Shown piece by piece: positions 20,210-29,223 of a DNA stretch of 64,000 bases. This stretch comes from Klebsiella africana (lineage in GTDB: Bacteria > Pseudomonadota > Gammaproteobacteria > Enterobacterales > Enterobacteriaceae), in the NCBI RefSeq assembly GCF_020526085.1, contig NZ_CP084874.1, positions 248,001 to 312,000 on the forward strand, read 5' to 3'. Below the pieces are notes generated by a model that ran no database searches, was not told the origin of the DNA, and saw nothing but the letters and a program-made list of their open reading frames with translations. Both the position numbers and the translations under genes were made by a program. Within the stretch, counting starts at the first letter, position 1; every line of letters starts with the position of its first letter.

Positions 20210-20215
20210 GGGAGA

Positions 20216-20240
20216 GCCCTGACGCCAGCGGCGTCAGGGC
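20216..20240. terminator. Convergent hairpin yhjG / yhjE
   Basis: GCCCTGACGCC (20216-20226) and GGCGTCAGGGC (20230-20240) form a perfect 11-bp stem with a 3-base loop between the convergent ends of yhjG and yhjE. No U-tract follows on either strand. Confidence 0.6.
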
Positions 20241-20246
20241 AAAGGA

Positions 20247-21569
20247 TCACAACGACTGGTGGCGGGTCTCGTGGGTCAGCAGCAGGGCGATCAGCGTCAG
20301 CGCCGCCATCGCCGCCAGATAGGTGCCGACTGCCGCGAGGCCGTAGTTGCCCTGCAGCCAGGCGGCAATGTACGGGGCGACCGAAGCGCCGAGGATCGAC
20401 GACACGTTATAGGAGAACGACGCCCCGGTGTAGCGCACTTCCGTGGGGAACAGCTCAGGGAGCAGCGCGCCCATCGGGCCAAAGGTCAGTCCCATCAGGC
20501 TTAAACCCAGCAACAGGAAGGCAAACACCAGCAGCGGATTGCCGGAACCCAGCAGCGGTTTAAACGCGAACAGGGCGAACAAAATAATCATCGTGGTGAT
20601 GATAATCATGCTCTTGCGACGGCCAAAAGCGTCCGCCAGCAGGCCGGCGATCGGCACCATCACGCCAAAGCCAATCACCGCCATCATCAGCATCCACAGC
20701 ACTTCGTTACGCGGCAGGCCCAGGCCATTCGGCGCGGCGCCGGTGCTGAAGGTCATCGAGTAGACGGTCATGATATAGAACAGGGTGTAGGTGGCCAGCA
20801 TGATGAAGGTGCCCAGCACCGTCACGCGGACGTGTTTGGTTAACAGGGTACCCAGCGGGATTTTGACCTGTTTTTTCGCCGCCGCTACTTTGGCGAAGAC
20901 CGGTGTTTCATGCAGCGAGACGCGAACGTACAGACCGATGATCACCAGTACCGCGGAGAAGATAAACGGCACGCGCCAGCCCCACTCCATAAACTGCTGG
21001 TCGGTCAACAGCCAGGAGAGCAGCAGGAAGGTGCCGTTGGCGAAGAAGAAGCCGATCGGCGCACCCAGCTGTGGGAAGGAGCCGTACAGCGCCCGCTTGC
21101 GCGCCGGGGCGTTTTCCGTTGCCAGCAGCGCTGCGCCGCCCCATTCTCCCCCGAGGCCAAGGCCCTGGCCGAAGCGCGCCAGCGCCAGCAGCATCGGCGC
21201 GACAATGCCAATGCTTTCATAGCCGGGCAGCAGGCCGATCACCACGGTGGAGATCCCCATGGTTAACAGCGAGGCGACCAGGGTGACCTTCCGGCCAACG
21301 CGATCGCCGAAGTGGCCAAACAGGGCGGAGCCGATCGGCCGGGCGACGAAGGCGATGGCGAAGGTGGCCAGCGACTGCAGGGTGGCCGCAGCGGCATCGC
21401 CCTGCGGGAAAAAGATATGCGGGAAGACGATGACCGCGGCGGTCGCATAAATATAGAAGTCGAAAAACTCAATGGCAGTACCAATGAGCGAGGCGACAAC
21501 GACTTTATTGCGCGAGTTGACCGGGGCAGTTTCCTGCGTGTTTTCGAGTGTGGTGGCTGTGGCTTGCAT
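20247..21569 (-). CDS. yhjE: MFS transporter YhjE (metabolite:H+ symporter family)
   Basis: The protein is 440 residues, with 12 predicted transmembrane helices and the MFS loop motif GHFGDRVGRK between TM2 and TM3. GTAIEFFDFYIYATAAV and ALARFGQGLGLGGEWGGAALLATE are hallmarks of the metabolite:H+ symporter group (ShiA/ProP-like). It corresponds to E. coli YhjE in sequence and position. The substrate is unknown. The start at 21569 is followed by a hydrophilic N-terminus (MQATATTLENTQETAPVNSR). Confidence 0.93.
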   Translation of the reverse strand: MQATATTLENTQETAPVNSRNKVVVASLIGTAIEFFDFYIYATAAVIVFPHIFFPQGDAAAATLQSLATFAIAFVARPIGSALFGHFGDRVGRKVTLVASLLTMGISTVVIGLLPGYESIGIVAPMLLALARFGQGLGLGGEWGGAALLATENAPARKRALYGSFPQLGAPIGFFFANGTFLLLSWLLTDQQFMEWGWRVPFIFSAVLVIIGLYVRVSLHETPVFAKVAAAKKQVKIPLGTLLTKHVRVTVLGTFIMLATYTLFYIMTVYSMTFSTGAAPNGLGLPRNEVLWMLMMAVIGFGVMVPIAGLLADAFGRRKSMIIITTMIILFALFAFKPLLGSGNPLLVFAFLLLGLSLMGLTFGPMGALLPELFPTEVRYTGASFSYNVSSILGASVAPYIAAWLQGNYGLAAVGTYLAAMAALTLIALLLTHETRHQSL

Positions 21570-21798
21570 AGATCTTTCTTATTTTTGCGCGAACGAAAAG
21601 CCATATAGCCACAGCCACAGGGACATTTCAATCTGTAACAAACGCTGATAATGGCCAAAAAATAGACAATAAGCGGATAATTTTTACGCCAGAAAAAATA
21701 GTTCTATGAAATGCTTCACACAATTAAAAGGATAGAGGATAAAACCAGTTTCGGGTTAAATAAAAGTTAAGAAGCGGATTTATCTTCTGAAATATTGT

Positions 21799-21834
21799 GC
21801 GAGGATGAATTTTGCCGCTCCAATTCATCCTCGC
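21799..21834. repeat. Perfect 13-bp inverted repeat downstream of yhjD
   Basis: GCGAGGATGAATT (21799-21811) is repeated inverted as AATTCATCCTCGC (21822-21834) with a 10-base loop, six bases past the yhjD stop on the minus strand. It probably forms the yhjD 3' hairpin, but there is no U-tract. The rest of the 271-base gap to yhjE is AT-rich and should contain the yhjE promoter. Confidence 0.6.
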
Positions 21835-21840
21835 AATACG

Positions 21841-22872
21841 TTAACGGTGGGTTTTGCCCGGCATCCGCCGGTCGTCTTTATACTCCGCGGTGGCGATCCA
21901 CGCGGCGCAGAACAGCGTCAGGCGGGCAAAGAAATAGAAAAAGGCCATCAGCCCCAGCACCGATCCAAATGCCGCCCCGGAGGGGGATTTCACCAGCGCC
22001 GGCAGCGTCCAGGTCATGACAATTTTGATGATTTCAAAACCAATCGCCGCGATAAGCGTGCCGCGAAACAGCGCTTTGCGGCGCGGACGATGGCGTGGCA
22101 GACGCCAGAAGATCCAGAAAAAGAGCAGGTAGTTGGCAAAAATCGAGATCGCGAGGCCGATTAGCCGCCAGGCGGGTTTCAGCCATTCAATGTTATCGAG
22201 ATACAGTGCGGAAATAATCATCTGCTGGGCGGAGCCGGCGACGGAGGTGATCGACAGCGTAATAATCAGCGCCACCAGCAGACCGATCAGCGAGATAAAA
22301 TCGCGGAAGTATTTTATCCAGATTTTCTCTTCGTCCTGCGGCCGGCGCTCCCAGACGTCGCGCGACTGGGCGCGGATCGCTTCACGCAGGTTACCCATCC
22401 AGTTAATCCCGGAATAGAGGGCGACCAGCAGACCGACCAGACCAACGGTGGTGCGCTGCTGCACCGCGGTATTGATGGTGTTTTTCAAGGTTGCCGCCAG
22501 CGTTGGGTCGCTGACGTTTTGCAGGATTTTGTCAAAAATGTCCTGCAACAGCGTCGGATGCCAGGCCAGCACGAAGCCGGCGGCGGCGAAGGAGACCATC
22601 AGGATCGGGATCATCGACAGGAACGAGAAATAGGTGATAGCCGCGCCAAACTGATTGCCCAACCGGTCATTGAAGCGCTCAGCGGCGCGCAGCAGATGGG
22701 CGACCACTGGATTGCGCTGCACTTTGGCCGCCGTTCCGGTGACGGTCTTCAGCGCGTGACTGGCTTTTTGCCCGACGGCTGTATCATTGAGGGCATCGAG
22801 CGTGCTTTTGCTTTTCTCCGGCTGCGGGTCCGGTTCCTGTGGCGGGCGTCGATCGTCGTTTTCCGGCGTCAT
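21841..22872 (-). CDS. yhjD: YihY/BrkB-family inner-membrane protein YhjD
   Basis: This 343-residue protein has a charged N-terminal tail (PEKSKSTLDAL) and then about six transmembrane helices. It belongs to the YihY/virulence-factor BrkB family, recognised by FNDRLGNQFGAAITYFSFLSMIPILM, YSGINWMGNLREAIRAQSRDVWERRP and the C-terminal GAAFGSVLGLMAFFYFFARLTLFCAAWIATAEY. E. coli YhjD has been linked to suppression of the Kdo requirement (lipid IVA transport); whether it is itself a transporter is unsettled. Its neighbour yhjE reads in the same direction but has its own upstream region. Confidence 0.93.
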   Translation of the reverse strand: MTPENDDRRPPQEPDPQPEKSKSTLDALNDTAVGQKASHALKTVTGTAAKVQRNPVVAHLLRAAERFNDRLGNQFGAAITYFSFLSMIPILMVSFAAAGFVLAWHPTLLQDIFDKILQNVSDPTLAATLKNTINTAVQQRTTVGLVGLLVALYSGINWMGNLREAIRAQSRDVWERRPQDEEKIWIKYFRDFISLIGLLVALIITLSITSVAGSAQQMIISALYLDNIEWLKPAWRLIGLAISIFANYLLFFWIFWRLPRHRPRRKALFRGTLIAAIGFEIIKIVMTWTLPALVKSPSGAAFGSVLGLMAFFYFFARLTLFCAAWIATAEYKDDRRMPGKTHR

Positions 22873-22977
22873 ACGTGTTTTCTTCCTTTTTTACAGCGAG
22901 ATTCAGCAAAAAGTATACCTTAAATGGCGTATCCTGCAGGAATGCCTCTCCCGCCGCCCGTTTACCGCCCACGCGGA

Positions 22978-23877
22978 TCAATCGACATACGCTTTCATCA
23001 GTCCACCCAGCCACTCCATAAACAGATGCACGCGACGGGAGAGATTGCGCCGGTGCGGGTAGATAAGCGAGACCGGCAGCGGTTCGGCGCGGTACTGGGG
23101 CAGGATCTCCGTCAGGTCGCCGGCGCGTAACGCCTCGCGCACGCCGGTGCGCGGCACCTGAATAATCCCCAGCCCGGCAATACAGGCCGCCTGATAGGTT
23201 TCCGTGCTATTAACCGTCAATATGCCGCCAGTTTTTACCCAGCGCACCGCACCGTCGATCGCGACCTCAAAGCCGGGGGGACGGACCCCGAGGGTGCTGG
23301 CGTAGTGGATCAGGGCATGATCCGCCAGATCCTCCAGGGTTTGCGGGTAGCCAAATCGCGCAAGGTAGTCCGGGCTGGCGCAGTTAATTTGCGTCAGCTT
23401 GCCCAGCGGGCGGGCAATCAGCCCTGAGTCTTTGAGCGCGCCGACGCGCACCACGCAGTCAAACCCCTCGCGGATCACGTCCACCAGCCGATCGCTGCTG
23501 CTCAGCTCCAGTTCGATGCCCGGATACTGCTGTAAAAAAGTCGGCAGGTGCGGGATCACCAGCTTTTTGGCAAAACCGACCGGCATATCCACCCGCAGCC
23601 GGCCGCTGATGCTCGCCGGATCGTGCTGGAACATACCGTCCAGCTCGTCGAGATTGCTCAGCAGATCCTTTGCCCGCTCGTAGTAGACCATCCCATCCTG
23701 GGTGAGCTGGACCCGGCGGGTGGTGCGGTGCAGGAGCCGTACGCCAAGATGGCTTTCCAGGGCCTGAATCTGTCGTGAGACGCTACCTTTAGGTAGCGCC
23801 AGGGTCTCGGCGGCGCGGGAGAAACTCTCCAGATCCGCTACGCGAATGAATAACTGCATTGCATGAATTTTATCCAT
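22978..23877 (-). CDS. yhjC: LysR-family transcriptional regulator YhjC (RcdB-like)
   Basis: The 299-residue product has an N-terminal winged HTH (MQLFIRVADLESFSRAAETLALPKGSVSRQIQALESHLG) and a LysR substrate-binding domain with LTVNSTETYQAACIAGLGIIQVPR. It matches E. coli YhjC/RcdB along its length and ends MEWLGGLMKAYVD. It is divergent from the SDR gene at 23997, with about 120 bases between them, the usual layout for a LysR regulator and its target. The E. coli downstream genes yhjB and yhjA are missing here, so the partner gene differs. Confidence 0.88.
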   Translation of the reverse strand: MDKIHAMQLFIRVADLESFSRAAETLALPKGSVSRQIQALESHLGVRLLHRTTRRVQLTQDGMVYYERAKDLLSNLDELDGMFQHDPASISGRLRVDMPVGFAKKLVIPHLPTFLQQYPGIELELSSSDRLVDVIREGFDCVVRVGALKDSGLIARPLGKLTQINCASPDYLARFGYPQTLEDLADHALIHYASTLGVRPPGFEVAIDGAVRWVKTGGILTVNSTETYQAACIAGLGIIQVPRTGVREALRAGDLTEILPQYRAEPLPVSLIYPHRRNLSRRVHLFMEWLGGLMKAYVD

Positions 23878-23996
23878 GCCGATCGCCTATTGTTGTTGTT
23901 AATGAAACAGTAAAACGCAATGTAGCGTATTTATTGTTGAATGAGCAGTTAATAAGCTACAACACAATCACAACGCAACCTGAAAGGGGTCTTCTG

Positions 23997-24755
23997 ATGA
24001 CACAACGTATCGCTTTAGTGACCGGCGGCAGCCGCGGTTTGGGCAAAAACGCCGCGTTGAAGCTGGCGGCGAAGGGAACCGATATTCTCCTGACCTATCA
24101 CAGCAACCGCCAGGCGGCCCTCGAGGTGGTGGCGGAAATAGAGAAAAAAGGGGTTAAAGCAGCAGCATTAGCGCTGAACGTCGGCGATACCTCAAGTTTT
24201 GATGCTTTCGCCAGCGAGGTAGCGCAGGTGCTGACGCAGCAGTGGGGGCGCACCACCTTTGATTATTTACTGAACAACGCCGGGATCGGTCTCAACGTAC
24301 CCTTCGCCGAGACCAGCGAAGCGCAGTTTGACGAACTGATGAATATTCAGTTCAAAGGGCCGTTTTTCCTGACCCAGCGGCTGCTGCCCCTCCTGCAGGA
24401 CGGGGGGCGTATCCTCAACGTCTCCAGCGGCCTGGCGCGCTTTGCTCTGCCTGGCTATGCGGCCTACGCCGCGATGAAGGGGGCGATGGAGGTCCTGACC
24501 CGTTATCAGGCGAAAGAGCTGGGCGGACGGGGAATATCGGTGAACATCATCGCGCCGGGGGCCATTGAGACCGACTTTGGCGGCGGGGTGGTGCGCGATA
24601 ACGCTGAGGTGAATCGGCATATCGCCGCCCAGACCGCGCTGGGGCGCGTCGGGCTGCCGGATGATATCGGCGACGCCATCGCCGCCCTGCTCAGCGATGA
24701 GCTGGCGTGGATGAACGCGCAGCGCGTGGAAGTCTCGGGCGGGATGTTCCTCTGA
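23997..24755 (+). CDS. SDR-family NAD(P)-dependent oxidoreductase
   Basis: The classical short-chain dehydrogenase signatures are present: TGGSRGLG for cofactor binding at residues 9-16, NNAG near 93, a catalytic serine in NVSSG, and YAAMK (YxxxK). The ATG at 23997, preceded by AAAGGGG, gives 252 residues; an open extension back to 23859 overlaps the divergent regulator and lacks homology. The C-terminal SGGMFL end is typical of classical SDRs. Substrate is unknown; the best clue is the divergent LysR regulator, which may control it in response to a small molecule or redox stress. Confidence 0.88.
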   Translation: MTQRIALVTGGSRGLGKNAALKLAAKGTDILLTYHSNRQAALEVVAEIEKKGVKAAALALNVGDTSSFDAFASEVAQVLTQQWGRTTFDYLLNNAGIGLNVPFAETSEAQFDELMNIQFKGPFFLTQRLLPLLQDGGRILNVSSGLARFALPGYAAYAAMKGAMEVLTRYQAKELGGRGISVNIIAPGAIETDFGGGVVRDNAEVNRHIAAQTALGRVGLPDDIGDAIAALLSDELAWMNAQRVEVSGGMFL

Positions 24756-24779
24756 GCCAGAGCGACGACAGGCGGTGCG

Positions 24780-25313
24780 CTACGGCGCATCGCCCTCCCC
24801 ACGCAGACGACCGAACAGCCAGTCGTTGTGCCAGCGTCCGTTGAGCCAGTAGTTTTCCCGCAGCTCCCCCTCCAGCCGGAAGCCGGCTTTGAGCAATAAC
24901 TGCTTAGACGCCTCGTTGCCGGCGGTGACGCTGGCGGTCAGGCGGCGGACGCCGCCGGTGGTAAAGGCGTAGTCGCACAGCGCGCGCAGCGATTCGTAGC
25001 CGTAGCCCCGACCCTGCGCCGCCGGGGCGAAGAGAAAGCCAACCTCGGCAATGTCGCGCTGATGATGCTGGTAACCGGTCAGGCCGAGCGGGGTATGGGT
25101 CAGCCTGTCGCGCACCACCAGACACAGCCAGTGCTCATCCCCCGGCGCCCACGGCGGCAGCCGCGAGTCGAACGCCTCGCGGATGGCCGCCTGCGGCCGG
25201 GGATCGGCGACGTAGAGCATGACCTGCGGATCCTGCTGCAGGGCGAGAAAAAACGACCAGTCGTCCAGCTGCAGCGGTGAGCAGCGCAGGCGCGGCGTCA
25301 GGAGTTCAGGCAT
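24780..25313 (-). CDS. GNAT-family N-acetyltransferase (RimJ/RimL-like)
   Basis: The product is about 177 residues from the ATG at 25311-25313 (PELLTPRLRC...). It has the RimJ/RimL-type GNAT fold: TPRLRCSPLQLDDW at the start, acetyl-CoA-binding motif A (EVGFLFAPAAQGRGYGYES), TASVTAGNEASKQLLLKAGFRLEGELRENYWLNGRW near the end. It would transfer acetyl groups to an amine, for example a protein N-terminus or small molecule; the substrate cannot be read from the sequence. It converges on the SDR gene with 24 bases between the stops. Two in-frame upstream ATG codons are less well placed. Confidence 0.83.
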   Translation of the reverse strand: MPELLTPRLRCSPLQLDDWSFFLALQQDPQVMLYVADPRPQAAIREAFDSRLPPWAPGDEHWLCLVVRDRLTHTPLGLTGYQHHQRDIAEVGFLFAPAAQGRGYGYESLRALCDYAFTTGGVRRLTASVTAGNEASKQLLLKAGFRLEGELRENYWLNGRWHNDWLFGRLRGEGDAP

Positions 25314-25379
25314 AAGCGTCATTCCAGGCAGGGCGAATCCTCTGAACATAGCAGGAGAAAGCCGCCGGGAACAGCCCGA

Positions 25380-27032
25380 CTAGGTTGGCTCACCGTACAG
25401 GCCAATCAGCCGGCGCACCACGCCGTTGGTCCAGCCAAAGCCATCCTGCAGGGGATACTCGCCGCCGCCGCCCTCATGAGGGACGCCGGTGGCAATATGG
25501 TATTTCTCAATCAGCTTGTGATGCTGCTTGTAAAAGTGGTTGACCGTCTGCAGCCAGCTCCAGGCAATCTCATCTCCCAGCGGATCCTGGCCGTAACGTT
25601 TAAATCCCTGGATCGCCATCCACTGCAGCGGCGCCCAGCCGTTGGGTTTATCCCACTGCTCACCGCTCTCGTATTCGGTGGCCATGATCCCCCCCGGGGT
25701 GAGCAGGCGGGCCCGCACCGCATCGGCAAGGCGTTCTGCCTGTTCGTGGGTCGCCAGACCGACGTAAAGGGTGACGATACTGGCGGCGGAAAACAGTGCC
25801 AGCTGTTCACGGCGCCAGTCATAATCGCGGAAACAGCCGTTCTCATCATCCCACAGATAGCGGTTGACCGCCGCCCGTCGATCCTGGGCCTTCTGGCGGA
25901 AGGCCGCCTCCGTCTCGCGATCGCCCTTCAGGCCGGAGAGGTTGGCGATGGTCGTCTCCAGCTTGAACAGGAAGGCGTTCAGGTCGATGGGGATAAACTG
26001 CGTCGTGCGGATGCTGGCCAGCCGCGTGATATCCCGCAGCCAGCGGCTGGAGTAGTCCCAGCCGGACGCGGCGCCTGCCCGCAGGTCGCGGTACACTTCA
26101 TTGGCGGGCCGCCCGGAGTGTCGGGCGGTCTCCACGTCTTCGCGCCACGACTCATCCCGCGGCGTGTCACGGTCGTCCCAGTAGCGATTGAGCAGGGAGC
26201 CATCCGGCATGCGCACCACGTGGCGATACGCCTGGTGCGGGATTAACGACTCGGCGCCGTCCATCCAGAAGGCGTGCTCCATCTTCAGATGATCCAGATA
26301 GCGTTTCGCGCCGCGCACGCCATCCTCTTCAAAGAGTTCGACCATCAGGGCGAAGACCGGCGGCTGCGAGCGGCTGAGGTAGTAGGTGCGGTTGCCGTTC
26401 GGAATGTGGCCGTAGGTTTCAATCAGCCAGGCGAAGTTATCGGCCATGCATTTCAGAAGATCTTCCCGGCCGCTCTCTGCCAGCCCCAGCATGGTGAAAT
26501 AAGAGTCCCAGTAATAGGTTTCGCTAAAGCGGCCGCCGGGCACGATGTAGGCTTGCGGCAGCGCCAGTAGCGATGACCACGGGATATGATCCTGGGGCTC
26601 GCGGGTCAGCACCGGCCACAGCTTATCGATGTGCTCTTTCAGCGTCAGGCTGGGGTCGGAGGTGTAGACGTCGCTCTGGCTCTCCGGCAGCCAGAAGTTG
26701 TCCTCAACGAACTGCCGCAGATCGAAGTCGGGCTGGCGTTTGACCTTACGGTAGTTCCGCAGGATGTCCAGCGGATCGTGTTTCGGCGCGCAGTCGGGGA
26801 AGGTTTTGCTGTCAGCGAAAATGCGTGATTTCTGCACGTTGGTAAACAGCTCAAGATAGCGATCCGCCGGGGTGAGGGCATCGGACGCCGGAAGCCCCTC
26901 GATCACCTCAGGCTCCGGTTCAGCGTCTATCATCTCATCCAGCTTTAATTCGTACGGATCGGCTTCGTAGCAGGGATCGATGTCGATCCTTAACTCGTCG
27001 TCTTCAACGTGGCGTAATTTCTGGCTGAACAT
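25380..27032 (-). CDS. treF: Cytoplasmic trehalase TreF (GH37)
   Basis: TreF hydrolyses trehalose to two glucoses in the cytoplasm and recycles the osmoprotectant after stress. The product is 550 residues (E. coli 549) with no signal peptide, which distinguishes it from periplasmic TreA. Trehalase signature 1, [14 protein letters not shown], is at residues 165-178, and signature 2, [10 protein letters not shown], is near 459-468. The C-terminal Gly-rich [18 protein letters not shown] block is also present. The acidic N-terminal 50 residues are typical of TreF. In E. coli it neighbours yhjA and gadY; those genes are absent here. Confidence 0.96.
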   Translation of the reverse strand: MFSQKLRHVEDDELRIDIDPCYEADPYELKLDEMIDAEPEPEVIEGLPASDALTPADRYLELFTNVQKSRIFADSKTFPDCAPKHDPLDILRNYRKVKRQPDFDLRQFVEDNFWLPESQSDVYTSDPSLTLKEHIDKLWPVLTREPQDHIPWSSLLALPQAYIVPGGRFSETYYWDSYFTMLGLAESGREDLLKCMADNFAWLIETYGHIPNGNRTYYLSRSQPPVFALMVELFEEDGVRGAKRYLDHLKMEHAFWMDGAESLIPHQAYRHVVRMPDGSLLNRYWDDRDTPRDESWREDVETARHSGRPANEVYRDLRAGAASGWDYSSRWLRDITRLASIRTTQFIPIDLNAFLFKLETTIANLSGLKGDRETEAAFRQKAQDRRAAVNRYLWDDENGCFRDYDWRREQLALFSAASIVTLYVGLATHEQAERLADAVRARLLTPGGIMATEYESGEQWDKPNGWAPLQWMAIQGFKRYGQDPLGDEIAWSWLQTVNHFYKQHHKLIEKYHIATGVPHEGGGGEYPLQDGFGWTNGVVRRLIGLYGEPT

Positions 27033-27070
27033 AGCGATACGGACCTCCGGATAGCGTGAGTTCGGGGCCG

Positions 27071-27145
27071 GGAATACCCGGCCTTGTCTATTAAGCGTAG
27101 ACAGTCGCTTCGGTGAGTGTGAAGCAAACTGTGCGTTAGATCACG
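27071..27145. promoter_or_regulatory. treF upstream region with hairpin and CRP-like site
   Basis: The 239-base gap between treF and the alcohol dehydrogenase 3' end is the treF promoter region. It holds GGCCGGG-aata-CCCGGCC, a strong hairpin near 27077-27094. TGTGCGTTAGATCACG at 27130-27145 matches CRP half-sites TGTG and TCAC with correct spacing. The remainder to 27271 is AT-rich with no gene. Regulation is inferred. Confidence 0.4.
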
Positions 27146-27271
27146 CTTTCCCACCAAGAAGAAAAACGGTTATCTTAAAGTAACTAATTGATAAAAAAAT
27201 AAAATCTATCTATTCGAGCGCAGATGAAATTCGGAGCATTCATTATGCAACAAAATTTTATCCCGGCGCGC

Positions 27272-28420
27272 TCACTCCCACGCCGCCTCCAGCATCTCCA
27301 GCAGTTGTTCGCCGCTCAGGCTGACCGGGTTGGCCTTCATCGACGAGGAGGTGCTGGCCGCCAGCGCCGCCGGTTCCAGCGCATCGCGCGCCACGCCGAG
27401 GTCGCGCAGGGTGCCAAGACCGGCGCGATGGCTCCATTCCCGCAGACTGTCCCAGACCTGTTCCACAGGCACGTCCAGCCCGTCGGCCAGCCAGCGGCGA
27501 ACGTCGTTGAAGCGCTGGCGCAGGGCAGGGTCGCTTATCTGTGACTCATTGAGCGCCAAGCCAAACGGCAGCAGGCTGCCGCATAAGGCGCCGTGCGAGG
27601 CGCGGCTCATGCCGCCCAGCGGGCCGGCGAGGCCGTGGATCACCCCCAGCCCGGCGTTCGCCAGCGCCAGGCCGCCGCACAGGCTGACCCAGGCCATCTC
27701 GTCGCGGCTGGCCGGACACTCTTTTTCCATCAGGATTTTTAGCGCGCGGATGCCCCGCGGGATCGCCTGCTGGCAGAGAGCATCGGTGAAGGGAGTGGCC
27801 CGGCTGCAGAGCCAGGGCTCGATCACCTGGGTCAGGGCGTCGAGGCCGGAGCTCAGGGTGATGCTCCGCGGCGCGTTGTCGGTTAGCGCCGGGTCGACAA
27901 TCGCCAGGTCAGGCAGCATTCGGTCGTCGCGCAGGCTCACTTTCCGCTGCTGTTCCGGAACGTTGATCACCGCATTTTTGGTGACTTCCGCGCCCGTGCC
28001 CGCGGTGGTGGGGATCGCCACGAACGGCAGCGGGCTGGCTTCCAGCTGACGGCCCGTTCCCACGACTTCCAGATAGTCGATCAGCGGGCCGGCGGCGGGG
28101 ACCAGCGCCGCAATCGCCTTACCGGCGTCAATCACCGCACCGCCGCCGAGGCTGACCACTGCTCTGATCCCCTTCTCGCGCGCCAGCTGGACGCCCTGCT
28201 CAATATCGCTAAGCCAGGGTTCGCGACTTATCGCCAGCGTCGTGACCGCCAGCTGCAGCGCCTCCAGCCGCTGGCGGAGAAACGCCGCCCGCTGCGGGTT
28301 GGCGCCATGCACCAGCAGGATAGGGCCGCCCTGTTGCGCCAGCCAGGGGGCGGCGCTCTCGGCCTGACCACGGCCAAAGCGAATATTTGCAGGCATCAAA
28401 ACGGTAAAAGGGGTCAACAT
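27272..28420 (-). CDS. Iron-containing alcohol dehydrogenase family protein
   Basis: This is a group III (Fe-dependent) alcohol dehydrogenase with about 382 residues. The ATG at 28418-28420 has AAGGAA upstream and starts LTPFTVLMPANIRFG; an open extension to 28498 is unlikely. The cofactor-binding GGGAVIDAGKAIAAL and TAGTGAEVTKNAV blocks are present, as are metal-ligand candidates in HGLAGPLGG and SRASHGALCG. Such enzymes act on alcohols, aldehydes or maleylacetate; the substrate is not deducible. The gene occupies part of the interval where E. coli carries its acid-fitness genes. The divergent neighbour is a GST, hinting at aldehyde or xenobiotic detoxification. Confidence 0.85.
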   Translation of the reverse strand: MLTPFTVLMPANIRFGRGQAESAAPWLAQQGGPILLVHGANPQRAAFLRQRLEALQLAVTTLAISREPWLSDIEQGVQLAREKGIRAVVSLGGGAVIDAGKAIAALVPAAGPLIDYLEVVGTGRQLEASPLPFVAIPTTAGTGAEVTKNAVINVPEQQRKVSLRDDRMLPDLAIVDPALTDNAPRSITLSSGLDALTQVIEPWLCSRATPFTDALCQQAIPRGIRALKILMEKECPASRDEMAWVSLCGGLALANAGLGVIHGLAGPLGGMSRASHGALCGSLLPFGLALNESQISDPALRQRFNDVRRWLADGLDVPVEQVWDSLREWSHRAGLGTLRDLGVARDALEPAALAASTSSSMKANPVSLSGEQLLEMLEAAWE

Positions 28421-28546
28421 GTCGGGTTCCTTTTCGGCAAACAGGCTGGAATCAACTATACACATTATCCAGCGCTCTGCCTTGTTGCTGGCTGGCAATA
28501 GAGTAGAGTGAATGAACTGTCTTTTATGGCTGAGGAATCGCTGACG

Positions 28547-29170
28547 ATGCTAACAATTCTGGGCAAACGCTCTTCAATCAATGTACGGAAAGTGCTGTGG
28601 ACCTGCGAGGAAGCCGGGCTGGCGTACCAGCAGGAAGATTACGGCAGCGGATTTAAGCCCCTGGATACGCCTGAGTTTCAGCGTCTGAATCCTAACAGCC
28701 TGGTGCCGGTACTGCTGGACGACGACTTCGTGCTCTGGGAGTCGAACAGTATCTGCCGCTATCTGGCGCGCAAAGCGGAGCGCTGGGATCTGCTGCCCGC
28801 CGAGCCGCAGCCCGCCGCCGAGGTGGAGCACTGGATGGACTGGCAGGCGACCGAGTTCAATACAGCCTGGCGCCATGCCTTTATGGGGCTGGTGCGTAAA
28901 GATCCGCGCTTTCAGGATCCGGCGGCGATTAAAGAGAGTATTACCACCTGGACCCACTGCGTGCGCATTGTCGAAGCGCAGCTGCAGCGTACCGGGGCGT
29001 GGATAGCCGGCGAGCGCTTCACCCTGGCCGATATCGTGCTGGGGCTGTCGGTACATCGCTGGAAGATGACCCCTTTTGCCCATCCGGAGATGCCGGCCGT
29101 GGAGCGCTGGTATATGGCGCTTAATCAGCGCCCGGCGTTTATGCGCCATGGCAATAACGGCGTGGCCTGA
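28547..29170 (+). CDS. Glutathione S-transferase family protein
   Basis: The ATG at 28547 gives 207 residues starting LTILGKRSSINVRKVLWTCEEAGL, the N-terminal thioredoxin-like GST domain; the upstream extension to 28508 is not conserved-looking. NPNSLVPVLLDDDFVLWESNSICRYLA is the glutathione-binding cis-Pro and Glu-Ser region, and GERFTLADIVLG is the C-terminal helical-domain N-capping motif. It would conjugate glutathione to electrophiles or reduce disulfides. It lies next to gor, which keeps glutathione reduced, but the two genes are convergent and separated by a bidirectional terminator. Confidence 0.9.
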   Translation: MLTILGKRSSINVRKVLWTCEEAGLAYQQEDYGSGFKPLDTPEFQRLNPNSLVPVLLDDDFVLWESNSICRYLARKAERWDLLPAEPQPAAEVEHWMDWQATEFNTAWRHAFMGLVRKDPRFQDPAAIKESITTWTHCVRIVEAQLQRTGAWIAGERFTLADIVLGLSVHRWKMTPFAHPEMPAVERWYMALNQRPAFMRHGNNGVA

Positions 29171-29173
29171 GCA

Positions 29174-29204
29174 TAAAAAAAGAAGCCCCTGGGGGCTTCT
29201 TTTT
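29174..29204. terminator. Bidirectional terminator, GST / gor
   Basis: GAAGCCCC and GGGGCTTC form an 8-bp stem at 29182-29199 flanked by A7 on the left and T6 on the right, so it can act as a rho-independent terminator on both strands for the convergent genes. Confidence 0.88.
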
Positions 29205-29223
29205 ATCATCCGGCGATCGCGTC

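Noticed and set aside
27224..27544. Open frame starting MKFGAFIMQQN upstream of the Fe-ADH 3' end
   Set aside because: After about 15 residues it continues antisense to the alcohol dehydrogenase with shadow composition, and there is no downstream partner.
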